Source: CANKHA01 sp035652315 (GTDB lineage: Bacteria > Pseudomonadota > Alphaproteobacteria > Rhizobiales > Xanthobacteraceae). From it: a stretch of 64,000 nt of DNA. The translations under genes were made by a program, and so were the position numbers. The stretch spans positions 1-64,000 of the forward strand of contig DASREA010000086.1 of assembly GCA_035652315.1 (NCBI GenBank), written 5' to 3'. This document shows positions 46,201 through 54,114 of the stretch, in pieces. The notes beneath the pieces were generated by a model. That model did no database searches and was not told where the DNA came from. It was given only the letters and a program-made list of their open reading frames with translations. Positions within the stretch are counted from its first letter, which is position 1. The number at the start of each line of letters is the position of its first letter.

Positions 46201-48418
46201 CGGCGGGAATAACAGGAAGCTCAAGCTTGCGTTCCACGGCGCGGCCGCCCGGCTCCGCCAAGCGGACGATCACCTGCGCCTGCAAAGGACGCGTCGTTTC
46301 CGGGACGCGGTCGAGCGCGACCTTGAAACTCGCGTTTCCGCTCGCGTCGGTCTGCGGCAGGTCGTCGAGCGGCTTGCGCGTAGCGATGACCTCCTCGTCG
46401 GAGGCTCCAAAACTGTAGCCTTCAAACCCGGCCCGCTCATCGGCGGCCGAGACGATGAGTTCGCCTTCGAGATCGAGATCGCCAGCGGGCGCGCCATAGA
46501 GATAGCGGCCGGCGACGGTCAACTCCGCGGGATTCAGAATGGAGATGCCGGAAGCGTTCGACGTCAGGTCGAATTCCAGCCGGTCGGGCACATAGTCCTC
46601 GACCATGAAGCTCGTTTCACCGACCGGCGCGCCCTTCGGATCGGTGTAGGCGCGAACGCGCCAGGTTCCGCTCGCCGCGGCCGGCGTGATCGCAACGTTG
46701 AAGCTGTGCCCACCTAGTCCCTGATCGGGCACGACGGCGCGGCGATACTCGACGCCGTCCGGCCGCTCCATCACCAGCGTCAGCGGCACCCCGACGGCGG
46801 CGGCACCACGCGCGTCGCGCAGCAGCGCTGTGACATGCACCGTCTCGCCCGAGCGGTAGACGCCGCGCTCGCTGTAGACGAAGGCATCAAGTCCGACAGG
46901 AGTCGGCCGGCCGGCGACACCGCGATCGGAAAGATCGAATGGCGGCGTTTTCAGGCTGAGGAAGGCGTAATCGCCGCGCTGATTGGTTGCAATGAGCAGC
47001 GCCGGAGCCGCGCCGCCCGCACCGCGGGTGAGCCCCGGCTCGAACCGCGCGTAGCCGGTGGCTTCGGTCCTGCGCGTGGCCAGCACTTCGTTGCTGCGCG
47101 AGAGGAGCCGCACGTCGACCAGGCCCTGCGGATCGGCGGTGGCGAGCGAATGCACGAAAACATGAATGCCGTCGTTGCCGGAATAAGCGGAAAGACCGAG
47201 ATCTGAAACGATGAACCATTGCGTGGCCAGCGCCTCAAACTCTTCCGCCTTGCCGCCTTTGGCCTCGGCGGCCATCACATAGACGCCGGGGGCCAGGGGG
47301 CCCACCGTCTGATCGAGCGGAAACGTGGTGGTGACATCGCTGTTGAGCTGCGGCTGTACCGCGAGTTCGCCCTTCCAAACCTTCATGCCGCGGCTATCGG
47401 CCAGCCGTTCGAGCTGATAGCGGTCGAGATTGCGCTGAAAATCGCCGCCGATCACCGAGTCGGTCAGATTGCGGTCGCTGATCCGGTAAATTTCGATGGC
47501 CACCGTGTCGGTGTTGACGCTGATGAGGGGAATGCCACTCTGGCCGCGGCTCGGCAGCACGTAATTCTTGCCGGTAAACCGCACGAAGGGCCGGCGGTCG
47601 CGCACATAGATCGTGAAGTCCGCCGTTTTCGCCAGCGTTTCCTTCACCACGGACGGCAACCCGGCACGCAGCGTCACGCTATAGTGCTCGCCGTGCTTCA
47701 GTCCTTCGACGCAGAGTTGCTTCTCGTCGACGGTGAGCGCCGGCCGGTCCATGCCGCCGACGGCGACAAACGGCGAGAAATCCGTCCGCTTGCCCGGCAA
47801 AGCTTCGGAGAACTGGAAACAGGCCCGCGGCGATGTCGCATCGGCATCGACCGAATAATCCAAGATGCGGAAGCCATGCTCGGCGCGCAAGCGCTCGTAT
47901 TGCACGCGCACGTCGGGTGCTTCATGCTTCTCCAGCGAAAGCCGCAAGGTGTCGAGCGCCGGCCGCCAGAGCTTGCGGTCGGCAAAGGTGCGGCCGAGCA
48001 GCACCAGGCTATCGGTTTCCTCGCCTGCCGAGGTCGTACGCTGATACGCGATATAGGCGGCGGTCGAGGCGCGCTCCAGCAAGAGCGTTCTCTCCCGATC
48101 GTTGGCGGCACGGATCTGCAAGATGGCGCTCGCCAACCGCAGCCACGCGGCGCTGTCGTTCGGCGCGACGGTGACGGCCTGCCCCAGCGATTGCAATCCG
48201 CTACGATAATCGCCGCGCTGAAACGCGGCTTCCGCGTCCTGCTTCAGGGCCGTCGCGGACTTTTCCACGCGGCCGGCATCGTGCTTGATCTCAGCTTCGA
48301 GACGGATCGCCGCGTCGGCGAGATCGTTGCGCTGGAAGGCCTTCTCGGCGGCAATTGCCTGACAGCAGAATAGGAATGCGAGCGCGGCAACAGCGCCGGC
48401 GCGGGCCACGGCGAACAT
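43208..48418 (-). CDS. Bacterial alpha-2-macroglobulin
   Basis: 1736 residues. A signal peptide (about 1-23, AGAVAALAFLFCCQAIAA) lacks a clear lipobox, unlike the lipoprotein YfhM of E. coli, so the protein may be soluble in the periplasm. A helical N-terminal repeat region (about 24-150) precedes a row of MG domains. The thioester motif CSEQ (Cys 1286, Gln 1289, in YPFACSEQLTSRAM) is intact, so covalent trapping of proteases should work. The start at 48418 was chosen because GGAGG stands seven bases upstream; the ATG six bases earlier is too close. It forms an operon with pbpC. Confidence 0.94.
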   Translation of the reverse strand: MFAVARAGAVAALAFLFCCQAIAAEKAFQRNDLADAAIRLEAEIKHDAGRVEKSATALKQDAEAAFQRGDYRSGLQSLGQAVTVAPNDSAAWLRLASAILQIRAANDRERTLLLERASTAAYIAYQRTTSAGEETDSLVLLGRTFADRKLWRPALDTLRLSLEKHEAPDVRVQYERLRAEHGFRILDYSVDADATSPRACFQFSEALPGKRTDFSPFVAVGGMDRPALTVDEKQLCVEGLKHGEHYSVTLRAGLPSVVKETLAKTADFTIYVRDRRPFVRFTGKNYVLPSRGQSGIPLISVNTDTVAIEIYRISDRNLTDSVIGGDFQRNLDRYQLERLADSRGMKVWKGELAVQPQLNSDVTTTFPLDQTVGPLAPGVYVMAAEAKGGKAEEFEALATQWFIVSDLGLSAYSGNDGIHVFVHSLATADPQGLVDVRLLSRSNEVLATRRTEATGYARFEPGLTRGAGGAAPALLIATNQRGDYAFLSLKTPPFDLSDRGVAGRPTPVGLDAFVYSERGVYRSGETVHVTALLRDARGAAAVGVPLTLVMERPDGVEYRRAVVPDQGLGGHSFNVAITPAAASGTWRVRAYTDPKGAPVGETSFMVEDYVPDRLEFDLTSNASGISILNPAELTVAGRYLYGAPAGDLDLEGELIVSAADERAGFEGYSFGASDEEVIATRKPLDDLPQTDASGNASFKVALDRVPETTRPLQAQVIVRLAEPGGRAVERKLELPVIPAGPMIGIKPLFSGRSLGEGDQARFDVVVAAPDGSKLGQAGLRYELLRIDTRYQWYKQEGEWQFEPVKTTRRVADGTIDVGAEKPAQLSLPISLGRYRLEIASSDGNLPASSLTFDAGWYAEAAGETPDMLELALDKPEYRPGDSMTVAVNARVAGRLTLNVFSDKLITTMARDVRAGENKFTIDVGRDWGTGAYVLATLRRPLDVEQRHMPGRAIGVQWFSIDRKAHTLAVDMTLPQTMRPNNTLAVPLKIDGLAAGEEARVVVAAVDVGILNLTNYKPPSPEDYYLGQRRLSVELRDLYGELIDGMQGARGQVRSGGDAGGPELQGNPPSQPPLALYSGIVTVGTGGKAEVNFSIPDFAGSVRVMAVAWSKDKVGHASGDVAVRDPVVLTTSLPRFLLTGDQATMRIDLDNTDGVAGDYTLAVRSEGSPVVADGTTKTLHLDAKQRNYALVPLTAGKIGNNEISVRLTGPGGLSIARSYTLDVHPATRTLTRRTVRTLAKGESIVLSRDLFTDLIPGSGAVALSVGSSPALDAAAVLGELDRYPFACSEQLTSRAMALLYAKDVASAGYVPPGADSDAAIRDIVERVLARQGANGSFGLWSAGGDDVWLDAYVTDFLTRARERGIAVPDGPFKMAIERLRNFVSYAPEVPKNGGRDLAYALYVLARNGVAPAGDLRYLADTKLSALATPIAKAQIGAALGMLGDKSRAERVYAVAVDSMPDSPGIEIGRTDYGSALRDAAAMVALASEGGAQPATITKAVARVEAARGLSRFTSTQEDAWLVLAARAIIKEASGISLDVAGTQRRGAFYRNLGALDLERGPLKVTNTGEGAVQAVVSVSGAPLVAEPPTDSGFKIEREFFTPEGEPADPAHAKQNERFAVVLRVTEAQPQFGRVVVSDYLPAGFEIDNPHLVSSGDTDALPWIQAPAEAASAEFRDDRFTAAFDRKKQDPAVFSVAYIVRAVTPGKYTLPQATVEDMYRPDRFGRSATGTIEISARK

Positions 48419-48549
48419 CGGCATACCTCCCCTGGATTCGCAACGACTATGAGTCGAATGCCAGAACGTGTCGAGGTCGTGACCAAACAGACGCGAGGCG
48501 GCGTGATGGCGTCTCCTTAATTCTCCTTGCAAATCAGCGATGTAGAAGC

Positions 48550-48626
48550 TGGCGACCCCGGGAGGACTCGAACCTCCGACCAACAGCTTAGAAGGCTGCT
48601 GCTCTAATCCGCTGAGCTACGGGGCC
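48550..48626 (-). tRNA. tRNA-Arg (TCT)
   Basis: Read on the minus strand: acceptor GGCCCCG pairs with CGGGGTC (one G-T pair), discriminator G, encoded CCA. The anticodon loop CTTCTAA gives TCT, which reads AGA/AGG. The T arm is GGAGG-TTCGAGT-CCTCC. Both codons should be rare in this GC-rich genome. Confidence 0.95.
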
Positions 48627-48701
48627 GCAAGCGCCGATGGCGCCCGGTCATGCCGGTTTATCCGGACGGGAATGGCAAGGAAATAGTCGGTTCTACACCG
48701 G

Positions 48702-48719
48702 GGGCCGCTGCGGCGGCCC
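48702..48719. other. GC-rich hairpin between tRNA-Arg and the EAL gene
   Basis: A 7-bp stem GGGCCGC / GCGGCCC with loop TGCG. No T-run follows on either strand. It lies in the 209-base gap before the EAL gene, upstream of an AT-rich patch (48780-48798) that could hold the promoter of that gene. Confidence 0.3.
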
Positions 48720-48835
48720 GCGGTGCATTCTAGTGGCAGCAGCAGAGCCGCCCAAAGTCCTGGTAAGTCCTTATCGAAACTCATATTTAATAAATTTGCG
48801 CAAGAGTTTCAGCTTTCGCCGAACCTTGGTTGCGA

Positions 48836-50104
48836 ATGACCGAAATCCTTGACCGGCCTGCTCCGGACGGCGCCACGGCGGCCGCCGACAGCGGCGGCGC
48901 GGCCGCTGGCCATGCGACGCCGCTTTGCTACGTGGTCGAGGAAGAGTCGAGCATCCGGCATTTCCTCTCCTTGATTCTCCACGGCTCCGGCGTCGATACG
49001 GAAGAATTCGCCGACGGCGCCGCATTCCGGCAAGGAATTCGCAATCGCAAACCGGATCTCGTCTTCATCGACATCGCGCTGGATTCAAGCGACGCCATCG
49101 AGTCCGTCATCGCGCTCGGCAAGCAGGGCTTCTTCGGCTTTGTCCAATTGATGAGCAACCGCGGTTCGGCGGTGCTCGAGCACGTCAAGGCCATCGGCGA
49201 GCAGCACAAATTGAACATGCTGCCGGTCTTGAAGAAACCGTTCGACACCACCGCGATCGTAAAGATCATCCACGATCTCAAGCTCGGCCATCCGCCCTCG
49301 GTCGCCGCGCGCATCGGGCTCGACGAAGCGCTGAACAACGACTGGATCGAGTTCTGGTATCAGCCAAAGATCGATTTGCGCCGCAAACAGCTCGCAGGCG
49401 CCGAGGCTTTCGTGCGCGCCAATCATCCTCAACATGGGTTCCTGCCGCCGGATGCGTTCATGCCGGGCGCGACCGATGCGGAAATCGCGCGGCTTTCCGA
49501 ACGCGCGCTCATCTGCGTGCTGAAGGCCGGACAGAATTTTTCCAAGGTCGGCGTGAATCTCCGGCTTTCGGTCAACATCCCGGTAAGCGCTCTGGTCAAA
49601 TTGCCGATCGGCGAAATCGTTCGCGCGCACCGCTCCAACGTCGACAACTGGCCCGGTCTTGTCATCGACGTGACCGAGGAGCAGATCGTCAGCGATCTCG
49701 CGCTGGCCGCCAAGATCACCAAGGAGCTGGCGCCGTTGAACGTGCGGCTGGCGATCGACGATTTCGGCCGCGGCTATTCCTCCTTGGCGCGGCTGAAGGA
49801 ACTGCCCTTTGCCGAACTCAAGCTCGATCGCAGCTTCGTCACCGATTGCGGAACCGACAAGGTAAATGCGCCGCTCTGCAAGACCGTGATCGATCTTGCG
49901 CATAATTTCGGCAGCGTCGCCGTCGCTATCGGCATCGAAAAAGCCTCGGACGCGCTGGCGCTGGTGAGCATGGGCTGCGACTACGGCCAAGGCTTCCTGC
50001 TCGGGCAGCCGATGCCGGAAGACCGCTTCACCTCGCTGCTGCGCCAACGGGCGCAAAGCGCAAGCCGCGCCGCGTCGGGCGCTGCTGTGCAAAAAACCGC
50101 TTAG
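48836..50104 (+). CDS. Response regulator with receiver and EAL domains
   Basis: 422 residues. The receiver domain (about 30-145) keeps the phospho-acceptor D79 (VFIDIAL) and K134 (LKKPFD). The EAL domain (about 160-405) has EAF in place of EAL at 190-192, so the metal-binding Glu is kept. It also has SVNIP with Asn, TEEQ, IDDFGRGYSSL and LKLDRSF, but AEGVE is changed to AIGIE. Several ligands are intact, so phosphodiesterase activity is possible but uncertain; it could also be a cyclic-di-GMP binder. The start MTEILDR follows from an in-frame TTG being poorer. No partner kinase is adjacent. Confidence 0.88.
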   Translation: MTEILDRPAPDGATAAADSGGAAAGHATPLCYVVEEESSIRHFLSLILHGSGVDTEEFADGAAFRQGIRNRKPDLVFIDIALDSSDAIESVIALGKQGFFGFVQLMSNRGSAVLEHVKAIGEQHKLNMLPVLKKPFDTTAIVKIIHDLKLGHPPSVAARIGLDEALNNDWIEFWYQPKIDLRRKQLAGAEAFVRANHPQHGFLPPDAFMPGATDAEIARLSERALICVLKAGQNFSKVGVNLRLSVNIPVSALVKLPIGEIVRAHRSNVDNWPGLVIDVTEEQIVSDLALAAKITKELAPLNVRLAIDDFGRGYSSLARLKELPFAELKLDRSFVTDCGTDKVNAPLCKTVIDLAHNFGSVAVAIGIEKASDALALVSMGCDYGQGFLLGQPMPEDRFTSLLRQRAQSASRAASGAAVQKTA

Positions 50105-50126
50105 GAAAGATCAGGACGGACGCGGC

Positions 50127-50432
50127 TCAATGCGTCCAGCCTTCGCGCCGGCTGAAGGCAAAATTGTCGGCATAGGCGATGCCGCGCCGTGCCCGTTCCC
50201 CGGACTCGAAAACCTGATAGGCGATGCCGTTACGCTCGCAATAGGCAATTGCTTCTTCCTGGGTATCGAAACGTAACGTCACCTGTTGCTTCGTGTCTCC
50301 AGAGCTGGTCCAGCCCATTAACGGCTCGACCACGCGCGGCTCTTCTGGCTCGAAGTCGAGCAGCCATTGCTTGGTCTTGGCGATGCCGGATTGCATGGCC
50401 GTTTTGGCCGGCCGGTAGATGCGTGCGCCCAT
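50127..50432 (-). CDS. NDUFS4-family (ETC complex I 18 kDa subunit-like) protein
   Basis: 101 residues. It matches the family of accessory complex I subunit NDUFS4: ARIYRPAKTAMQSG, W-LDFEPEEPRVVEPLMGWTSSGDTKQQVTLRF and YCERNGIAYQVFE. Alphaproteobacteria carry this supernumerary subunit, inherited by mitochondria, and it helps to assemble or stabilise the NADH-dehydrogenase module. Full length for the family. It lies alone, away from any nuo genes, just downstream of the tRNA-Pro gene on the same strand. Confidence 0.93.
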   Translation of the reverse strand: MGARIYRPAKTAMQSGIAKTKQWLLDFEPEEPRVVEPLMGWTSSGDTKQQVTLRFDTQEEAIAYCERNGIAYQVFESGERARRGIAYADNFAFSRREGWTH

Positions 50433-50468
50433 GTCGATGCCAATCTATCCTGCAGTGCCGTCGAGTGG

Positions 50469-50545
50469 TGGTCGGGGCAGCAGGATTTGAACCTGCGACC
50501 CTCTGCTCCCAAAGCAGATGCGCTACCAGGCTGCGCTATGCCCCG
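50469..50545 (-). tRNA. tRNA-Pro (TGG)
   Basis: Minus strand: acceptor CGGGGCA pairs with TGCCCCG, discriminator A, encoded CCA. The anticodon loop TTTGGGA gives TGG. The T arm is GCAGG-TTCAAAT-CCTGC. The cloverleaf is complete. Confidence 0.95.
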
Positions 50546-50619
50546 GCCTGTGGCTGTCACTCGCAGGTTTCGATACACGCTTCGTCTGCCGCCAGCAAGC
50601 TCGGCAAGTTGCGGCCAAA

Positions 50620-51123
50620 TCAACGGAAAATTGGCGCAGCGACCTTGTCTCCCGGTTCGATTCCAAGCTTTTCAGCGGTGCCAGCGATCACTTCGAGAAC
50701 CGCCCGCGTCGGTCCGCCAGAAGGGATTTGCGCCTCAGACAAAGGCGTCGTATGCGCGGCGATCCGCCGGATCGTGCCGTCGGCGGCGATGAACATGATG
50801 TCCAGCGAGATGTAGGTATTCTTCATCCAGAAGGTCACCTCCGGCTCCTCGCGTTGGAAATCGAAGAGCATGCCGCGGCCCTCCGGCAGCGCCTTGCGGA
50901 ACATCAGTCCGCGAGCGCGCTGCTCGTCGTTTCGCGCCAGTTCGACAGTGAAGACATGTACGCCGGTCCGGCTGACCACTTCGATGGTCTGGGTGGGCGC
51001 GGCGGCCTGCGCTTGCGCGGCCGCGGGAATGCCGGCAATTGCGAGCCATGCGCCGAGCACTGCCAGATACAGGAATTTGAGGTGAAGATACCGCCGCGAT
51101 GGCGCGGCGCGTTTCGAGATCAA
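50620..51123 (-). CDS. DUF192 family exported protein
   Basis: 167 residues from TTG at 51123, which overlaps the stop of the double cold-shock gene (TTGA). This is the only start that fits translational coupling and gives a signal peptide (about 16-36, FLYLAVLGAWLAIAGIPAAAQAQ). A GTG inside the hydrophobic stretch is the alternative. The DUF192 core reads VELARNDEQRARGLMFRK, GMLFDFQREEPEVTFWMKNTYISLDIMFI and VLEVIAGTAEKLGIEPGD. Its biochemical role is unknown. The pairing of a cold-shock gene with DUF192 recurs in Rhizobiales. Confidence 0.88.
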   Translation of the reverse strand: MISKRAAPSRRYLHLKFLYLAVLGAWLAIAGIPAAAQAQAAAPTQTIEVVSRTGVHVFTVELARNDEQRARGLMFRKALPEGRGMLFDFQREEPEVTFWMKNTYISLDIMFIAADGTIRRIAAHTTPLSEAQIPSGGPTRAVLEVIAGTAEKLGIEPGDKVAAPIFR

Positions 51124-51728
51124 TGCGACGCCGGCCCGAGCGGCCCGTTCTCCGGCCGGACCTCGGCCGCCATAAGGCCCTTCGGCCCGGGTCCGAAGCG
51201 AACTAGAACGAATTGGCCCGGCCGCAGCTCGGCCATGCCGAACCGGCGCAGCGTCTCCATGTGCACGAAAATGTCCGGGGTGCCCTCGCCCCGGGTCAAA
51301 AAACCGAAGCCACGCAACCGATTGAACCATTTGACCTGCGCCCGTTCGAGACCGCTTGTGGGCGTCACCGTAACATGGGTGCGCGGCGGCGGCATCTGCG
51401 CCGGATGGATCGCCGTCGACTCGTCCATGGAAAGGATGCGGAAAGCCTGCAGGCCTTTCGGCCGCGGCAACACCTCCACCACGACCCGAGCCCCCTCATA
51501 AGCCGTCTGGAAGCCGTCGCGCCGCAGGCATGTCACGTGCAGAAGCACGTCCGCCATGCCGTTGTCCGGCACAATGAAGCCGAATCCCTTCGCGACGTCG
51601 AACCATTTGATGACGCCGGAAATTTCGATGAGGTTGGCCGACGTTGCATCGTCGAGCCCGCCGACCGGTTCAGGCCGTAACCCGATATTTTGCCCGGGCA
51701 CTTTTGGTTCAATTCCGTCCGACGACAT
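51120..51728 (-). CDS. Protein with two cold-shock domains
   Basis: 202 residues. Two cold-shock OB folds are joined by a Pro-rich linker: the first at about 33-100 (GVIKWFDVAKGFGFIVPD, with ADVLLHV), the second at about 128-195 (AQVKWFNRLRGFGFLTRGEG, with DIFVHM). RNP1 (KGFGFI / RGFGFL) and RNP2 (VLLHV / IFVHM) are present in both. It should bind single-stranded nucleic acid with longer footprint than a single-domain Csp. The protein begins with about 30 unstructured residues. It is coupled to DUF192 downstream. Confidence 0.93.
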   Translation of the reverse strand: MSSDGIEPKVPGQNIGLRPEPVGGLDDATSANLIEISGVIKWFDVAKGFGFIVPDNGMADVLLHVTCLRRDGFQTAYEGARVVVEVLPRPKGLQAFRILSMDESTAIHPAQMPPPRTHVTVTPTSGLERAQVKWFNRLRGFGFLTRGEGTPDIFVHMETLRRFGMAELRPGQFVLVRFGPGPKGLMAAEVRPENGPLGPASH

Positions 51729-51867
51729 GACGCCGTACGCCGCCGCTTATGGCGCCTCTTCCGGGCGCTTCAACGAATCTGTTGTGTGAAGATAACACCG
51801 GAGCGCGGATGTAAAAGAATAAAATGCACGATCGAACGAGCCTGTGAACATCGTTGGAAATTTCCGG

Positions 51868-52623
51868 TCAGAGAGCGGCGGCAAGCGCCGCGCCAATGTC
51901 CTGGCGCACGACGAGATCCGCCAGGGAGTCGAAGTCGGTCGGTTCGCGGTTGACGATGACCAGCGCCGCGCCGTTACGCTTGGCCAACAAAGGAAATCCA
52001 GCCGCGGGCCAGACCACGAGCGAGGAACCGATGGCAATGAAGAGATCGCAGGACGCGGTCAATTCCTCGGCGCGCCGCATTGCCGTTTCCGGCATGGCCT
52101 GGCCGAAAGAAATCGTCGCTGTTTTGATATAGCCCCCGCAGCGTGGACAGTCCGGCGCCTCCCCCGCCGGCTCAAATCTTTCGCGGACCCATGACAGTTC
52201 GTATTGCGCGGCGCAATCGAGACAAAGGGCGTAGGTGGTATTGCCGTGAAGTTCGATGATGCATTCCGATGCAATGCCAGAGGCCTGGTGAAGATTGTCA
52301 ATGTTCTGTGTAACGACCGCAGGCGCCTTGCCCGCGCGGTGGAGCGCGGCCAGTGCGGCGTGCCCGCGTCCGGGACGCGCCTCGGCAAAATGTTTTTCCA
52401 TGGCGAAGCGCCGCCGCCAGGCTTCGTTGCGCATCTCCCGGCTGGCGCAGAAGTCGTCGAAGGAGATCGGCCTGTACTTGGTCCATAGCCCGCCGGGAGA
52501 ACGGAAATCGGGAATGCCGCATTCGGTGGAAATTCCGGCGCCGGTGAAGGGCAGAATGATCTCAGAATCGGCGATCAGGCTGCGAAGCCGCGCGACACCA
52601 GTTTCGAAATCAGGCGCAATCAT
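51868..52623 (-). CDS. cobB: NAD-dependent protein deacylase, sirtuin
   Basis: 251 residues. NAD-binding GAGIS (28-32), PDFR (38-41), TQNIDNLHQ (105-113), catalytic H126 (LHGN) and the zinc cysteines 134, 137, 159 and 162 (CLDC / CPRC). The family removes acetyl or succinyl groups from lysines, for example on acetyl-CoA synthetase. The Arg/Tyr pair that marks SIRT5-like desuccinylases is not obvious, so general deacetylation is the default. It is convergent with no gene and is divergent from gloA (83 bases). Confidence 0.94.
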   Translation of the reverse strand: MIAPDFETGVARLRSLIADSEIILPFTGAGISTECGIPDFRSPGGLWTKYRPISFDDFCASREMRNEAWRRRFAMEKHFAEARPGRGHAALAALHRAGKAPAVVTQNIDNLHQASGIASECIIELHGNTTYALCLDCAAQYELSWVRERFEPAGEAPDCPRCGGYIKTATISFGQAMPETAMRRAEELTASCDLFIAIGSSLVVWPAAGFPLLAKRNGAALVIVNREPTDFDSLADLVVRQDIGAALAAAL

Positions 52624-52706
52624 TCGGTACTCTCAATTCCGCGCTCTATAGTATGACAGGACCATTCACGGCCGAACGGAAGCGCAAACCCGCGAGAGGA
52701 AGGACC

Positions 52707-53162
52707 ATGCGATACCTGCACACCATGTTGCGCGTGCGCAACCTCGACGAGGCGCTCGATTTTTATTGCAACAAGCTGGGCCTCAAGGAAGTCCGCCGCC
52801 GCAGCGACGACAAGAATCGCTTTACGCTCGTATTCCTCCGTGCACCGGCGGACGAGGCGCTCGGCATGGAGAGCAAGCGCCACGGCCGCCCAGCTCCGGA
52901 AATCGAGCTAACCTACAATTGGGACAGCGAGGACTACGGCGAGGCACGTTTCTTCGGCCATCTCGCCTACGAAGTTGACGACATCTATGCCATCTGCGAC
53001 CGCCTGATGGCAGCCGGCGTCATCATCAACCGGCCGCCGCGCGATGGCGTGATGGCCTTCGTCCGCTCCCCCGATCGGCACTCGATCGAATTGCTGCAGA
53101 AGGGTAATCCGCTGCCGCCGCGGGAACCCTGGGCATCGATGCCGAACACCGGCAAATGGTGA
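52707..53162 (+). CDS. gloA: Lactoylglutathione lyase (glyoxalase I)
   Basis: 151 residues. The four metal ligands can be placed: His5 (MRYLHTML), the Glu of EIELTYN, the His of GHLAYEV and the Glu of HSIELLQ. The fold is the GlxI vicinal oxygen chelate. It detoxifies methylglyoxal with glutathione. The start at 52707 is preceded by GAGAGGAAGG. The C-terminus has about 20 extra residues. It precedes tRNA-Glu by 103 bases. Confidence 0.94.
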   Translation: MRYLHTMLRVRNLDEALDFYCNKLGLKEVRRRSDDKNRFTLVFLRAPADEALGMESKRHGRPAPEIELTYNWDSEDYGEARFFGHLAYEVDDIYAICDRLMAAGVIINRPPRDGVMAFVRSPDRHSIELLQKGNPLPPREPWASMPNTGKW

Positions 53163-53265
53163 GGGCGGAGGCGCTTGCCGCTGCCGTGCAAGGTCTTTAT
53201 ACCCGGCCCGGCGTCCGGCCCGGTTGATCACGGGAAGTTCAGATCGGCCGGGAAGCCAGCAGGCG

Positions 53266-53340
53266 GCGCCCTTCGTCTATCGGTTAGGACATCACCCTTT
53301 CAAGGTGGAAAGACGGGTTCGATTCCCGTAGGGCGCGCCA
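53266..53340 (+). tRNA. tRNA-Glu (TTC)
   Basis: Acceptor GCGCCCT pairs with AGGGCGC; discriminator G and encoded CCA. The anticodon loop CTTTCAA gives TTC. The T arm is ACGGG-TTCGATT-CCCGT. It stands 165 bases upstream of the cold-shock gene. Confidence 0.95.
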
Positions 53341-53505
53341 ATCCTCTTGACGGCCGCCGCTTTAGCCGACTTGGCGGCCCCGGCTGGCGCGGCCCTTGGC
53401 GTCGCAAAAGCCCTCACTCTAGGATGGCATCGACTTTGCAACTGCGCTATCCTAACGCTGTGGCTGCGTGCGCGGCTGCGATTTTTTTCTACTTGGAGAT
53501 CGATG

Positions 53506-53712
53506 ATGGCTCGAGGCACTGTGAAGTGGTTTAACCCGACCAAGGGTTACGGATTCATCCAGCCGCAGGGCGGCGGCGGCCGGGATGTTTTCGTACATAT
53601 TTCGGCTGTGGAGCGCGCCGGCCTCAGCACCCTGAACGAAGGGCAAGTCGTCGAATACGAGATCGTCGAAAACCGCGGCAAGCAGTCGGCCGAAAATCTG
53701 AAAGTCGTCTAA
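53506..53712 (+). CDS. Cold-shock protein
   Basis: 68 residues, single cold-shock domain: GTVKWFNPTKGYGFIQPQ (RNP1 KGYGFI) and DVFVHISAVERAG (RNP2). It ends with the usual QSAENLKVV. The start at 53506 lies seven bases after GGAG; an adjacent ATG three bases upstream is less well spaced. It acts as an RNA chaperone. The 165-base leader after tRNA-Glu could carry thermosensor structure, but none was identified. Confidence 0.94.
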   Translation: MARGTVKWFNPTKGYGFIQPQGGGGRDVFVHISAVERAGLSTLNEGQVVEYEIVENRGKQSAENLKVV

Positions 53713-53737
53713 CCGTTTTGTCCCCTGACACGTATGG

Positions 53738-53770
53738 AAAAGGCCCGGCGCGTGCCGGGCCTTTTCTTTT
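53738..53770. terminator. Bidirectional intrinsic terminator between convergent cold-shock genes
   Basis: A 12-bp perfect stem AAAAGGCCCGGC / GCCGGGCCTTTT with loop GCGT. On the plus strand TTTTCTTTT follows directly. On the minus strand the stem itself ends in TTTT, so both convergent transcripts can be stopped. Confidence 0.9.
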
Positions 53771-53786
53771 CCGTTTTGCGTTCGCG

Positions 53787-53990
53787 CTACGCGTTCTGCA
53801 GATTTGAAGCCGCGTTCTTGCCGCGCTCCACGACCACGTCGTAGCTGATCCGCTGGCCCTCGACCAAATCCGGCATGCCGGCGCGTTTCACGGCGGAGAT
53901 GTGCACGAACACATCCGGCCCGCCGTCGGCCGGACGAATAAAGCCAAAGCCTTTTTGGCTATTGAAGAACTTAACCGTACCTTCGGCCAT
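53787..53990 (-). CDS. Cold-shock protein
   Basis: 67 residues: GTVKFFNSQKGFGFIRPADG and DVFVHISAVKRAGMPDL. This is a paralogue of the gene at 53506, about half identical, and facing it. AAGGAGCT stands six to ten bases before the ATG (minus strand). A 264-base gap lies upstream, as in other csp genes with long leaders. Confidence 0.94.
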   Translation of the reverse strand: MAEGTVKFFNSQKGFGFIRPADGGPDVFVHISAVKRAGMPDLVEGQRISYDVVVERGKNAASNLQNA

Positions 53991-54114
53991 CGATAGCTCC
54001 TTTGCAACGCTCGTCGGCGGCGCGACTGCCGCGCCCCCGTCTGTCCGAATTCAGCGATGTCTTGGGAACCCCGAAAGGCAGGCAACAAGGCAAGCGAAAT
54101 CTCGAACGCCGGGA

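Noticed and set aside
47219..48373. Open frame of 384 codons on the plus strand inside the macroglobulin gene
   Set aside because: Antisense shadow; the macroglobulin frame has the thioester and continuous family similarity.
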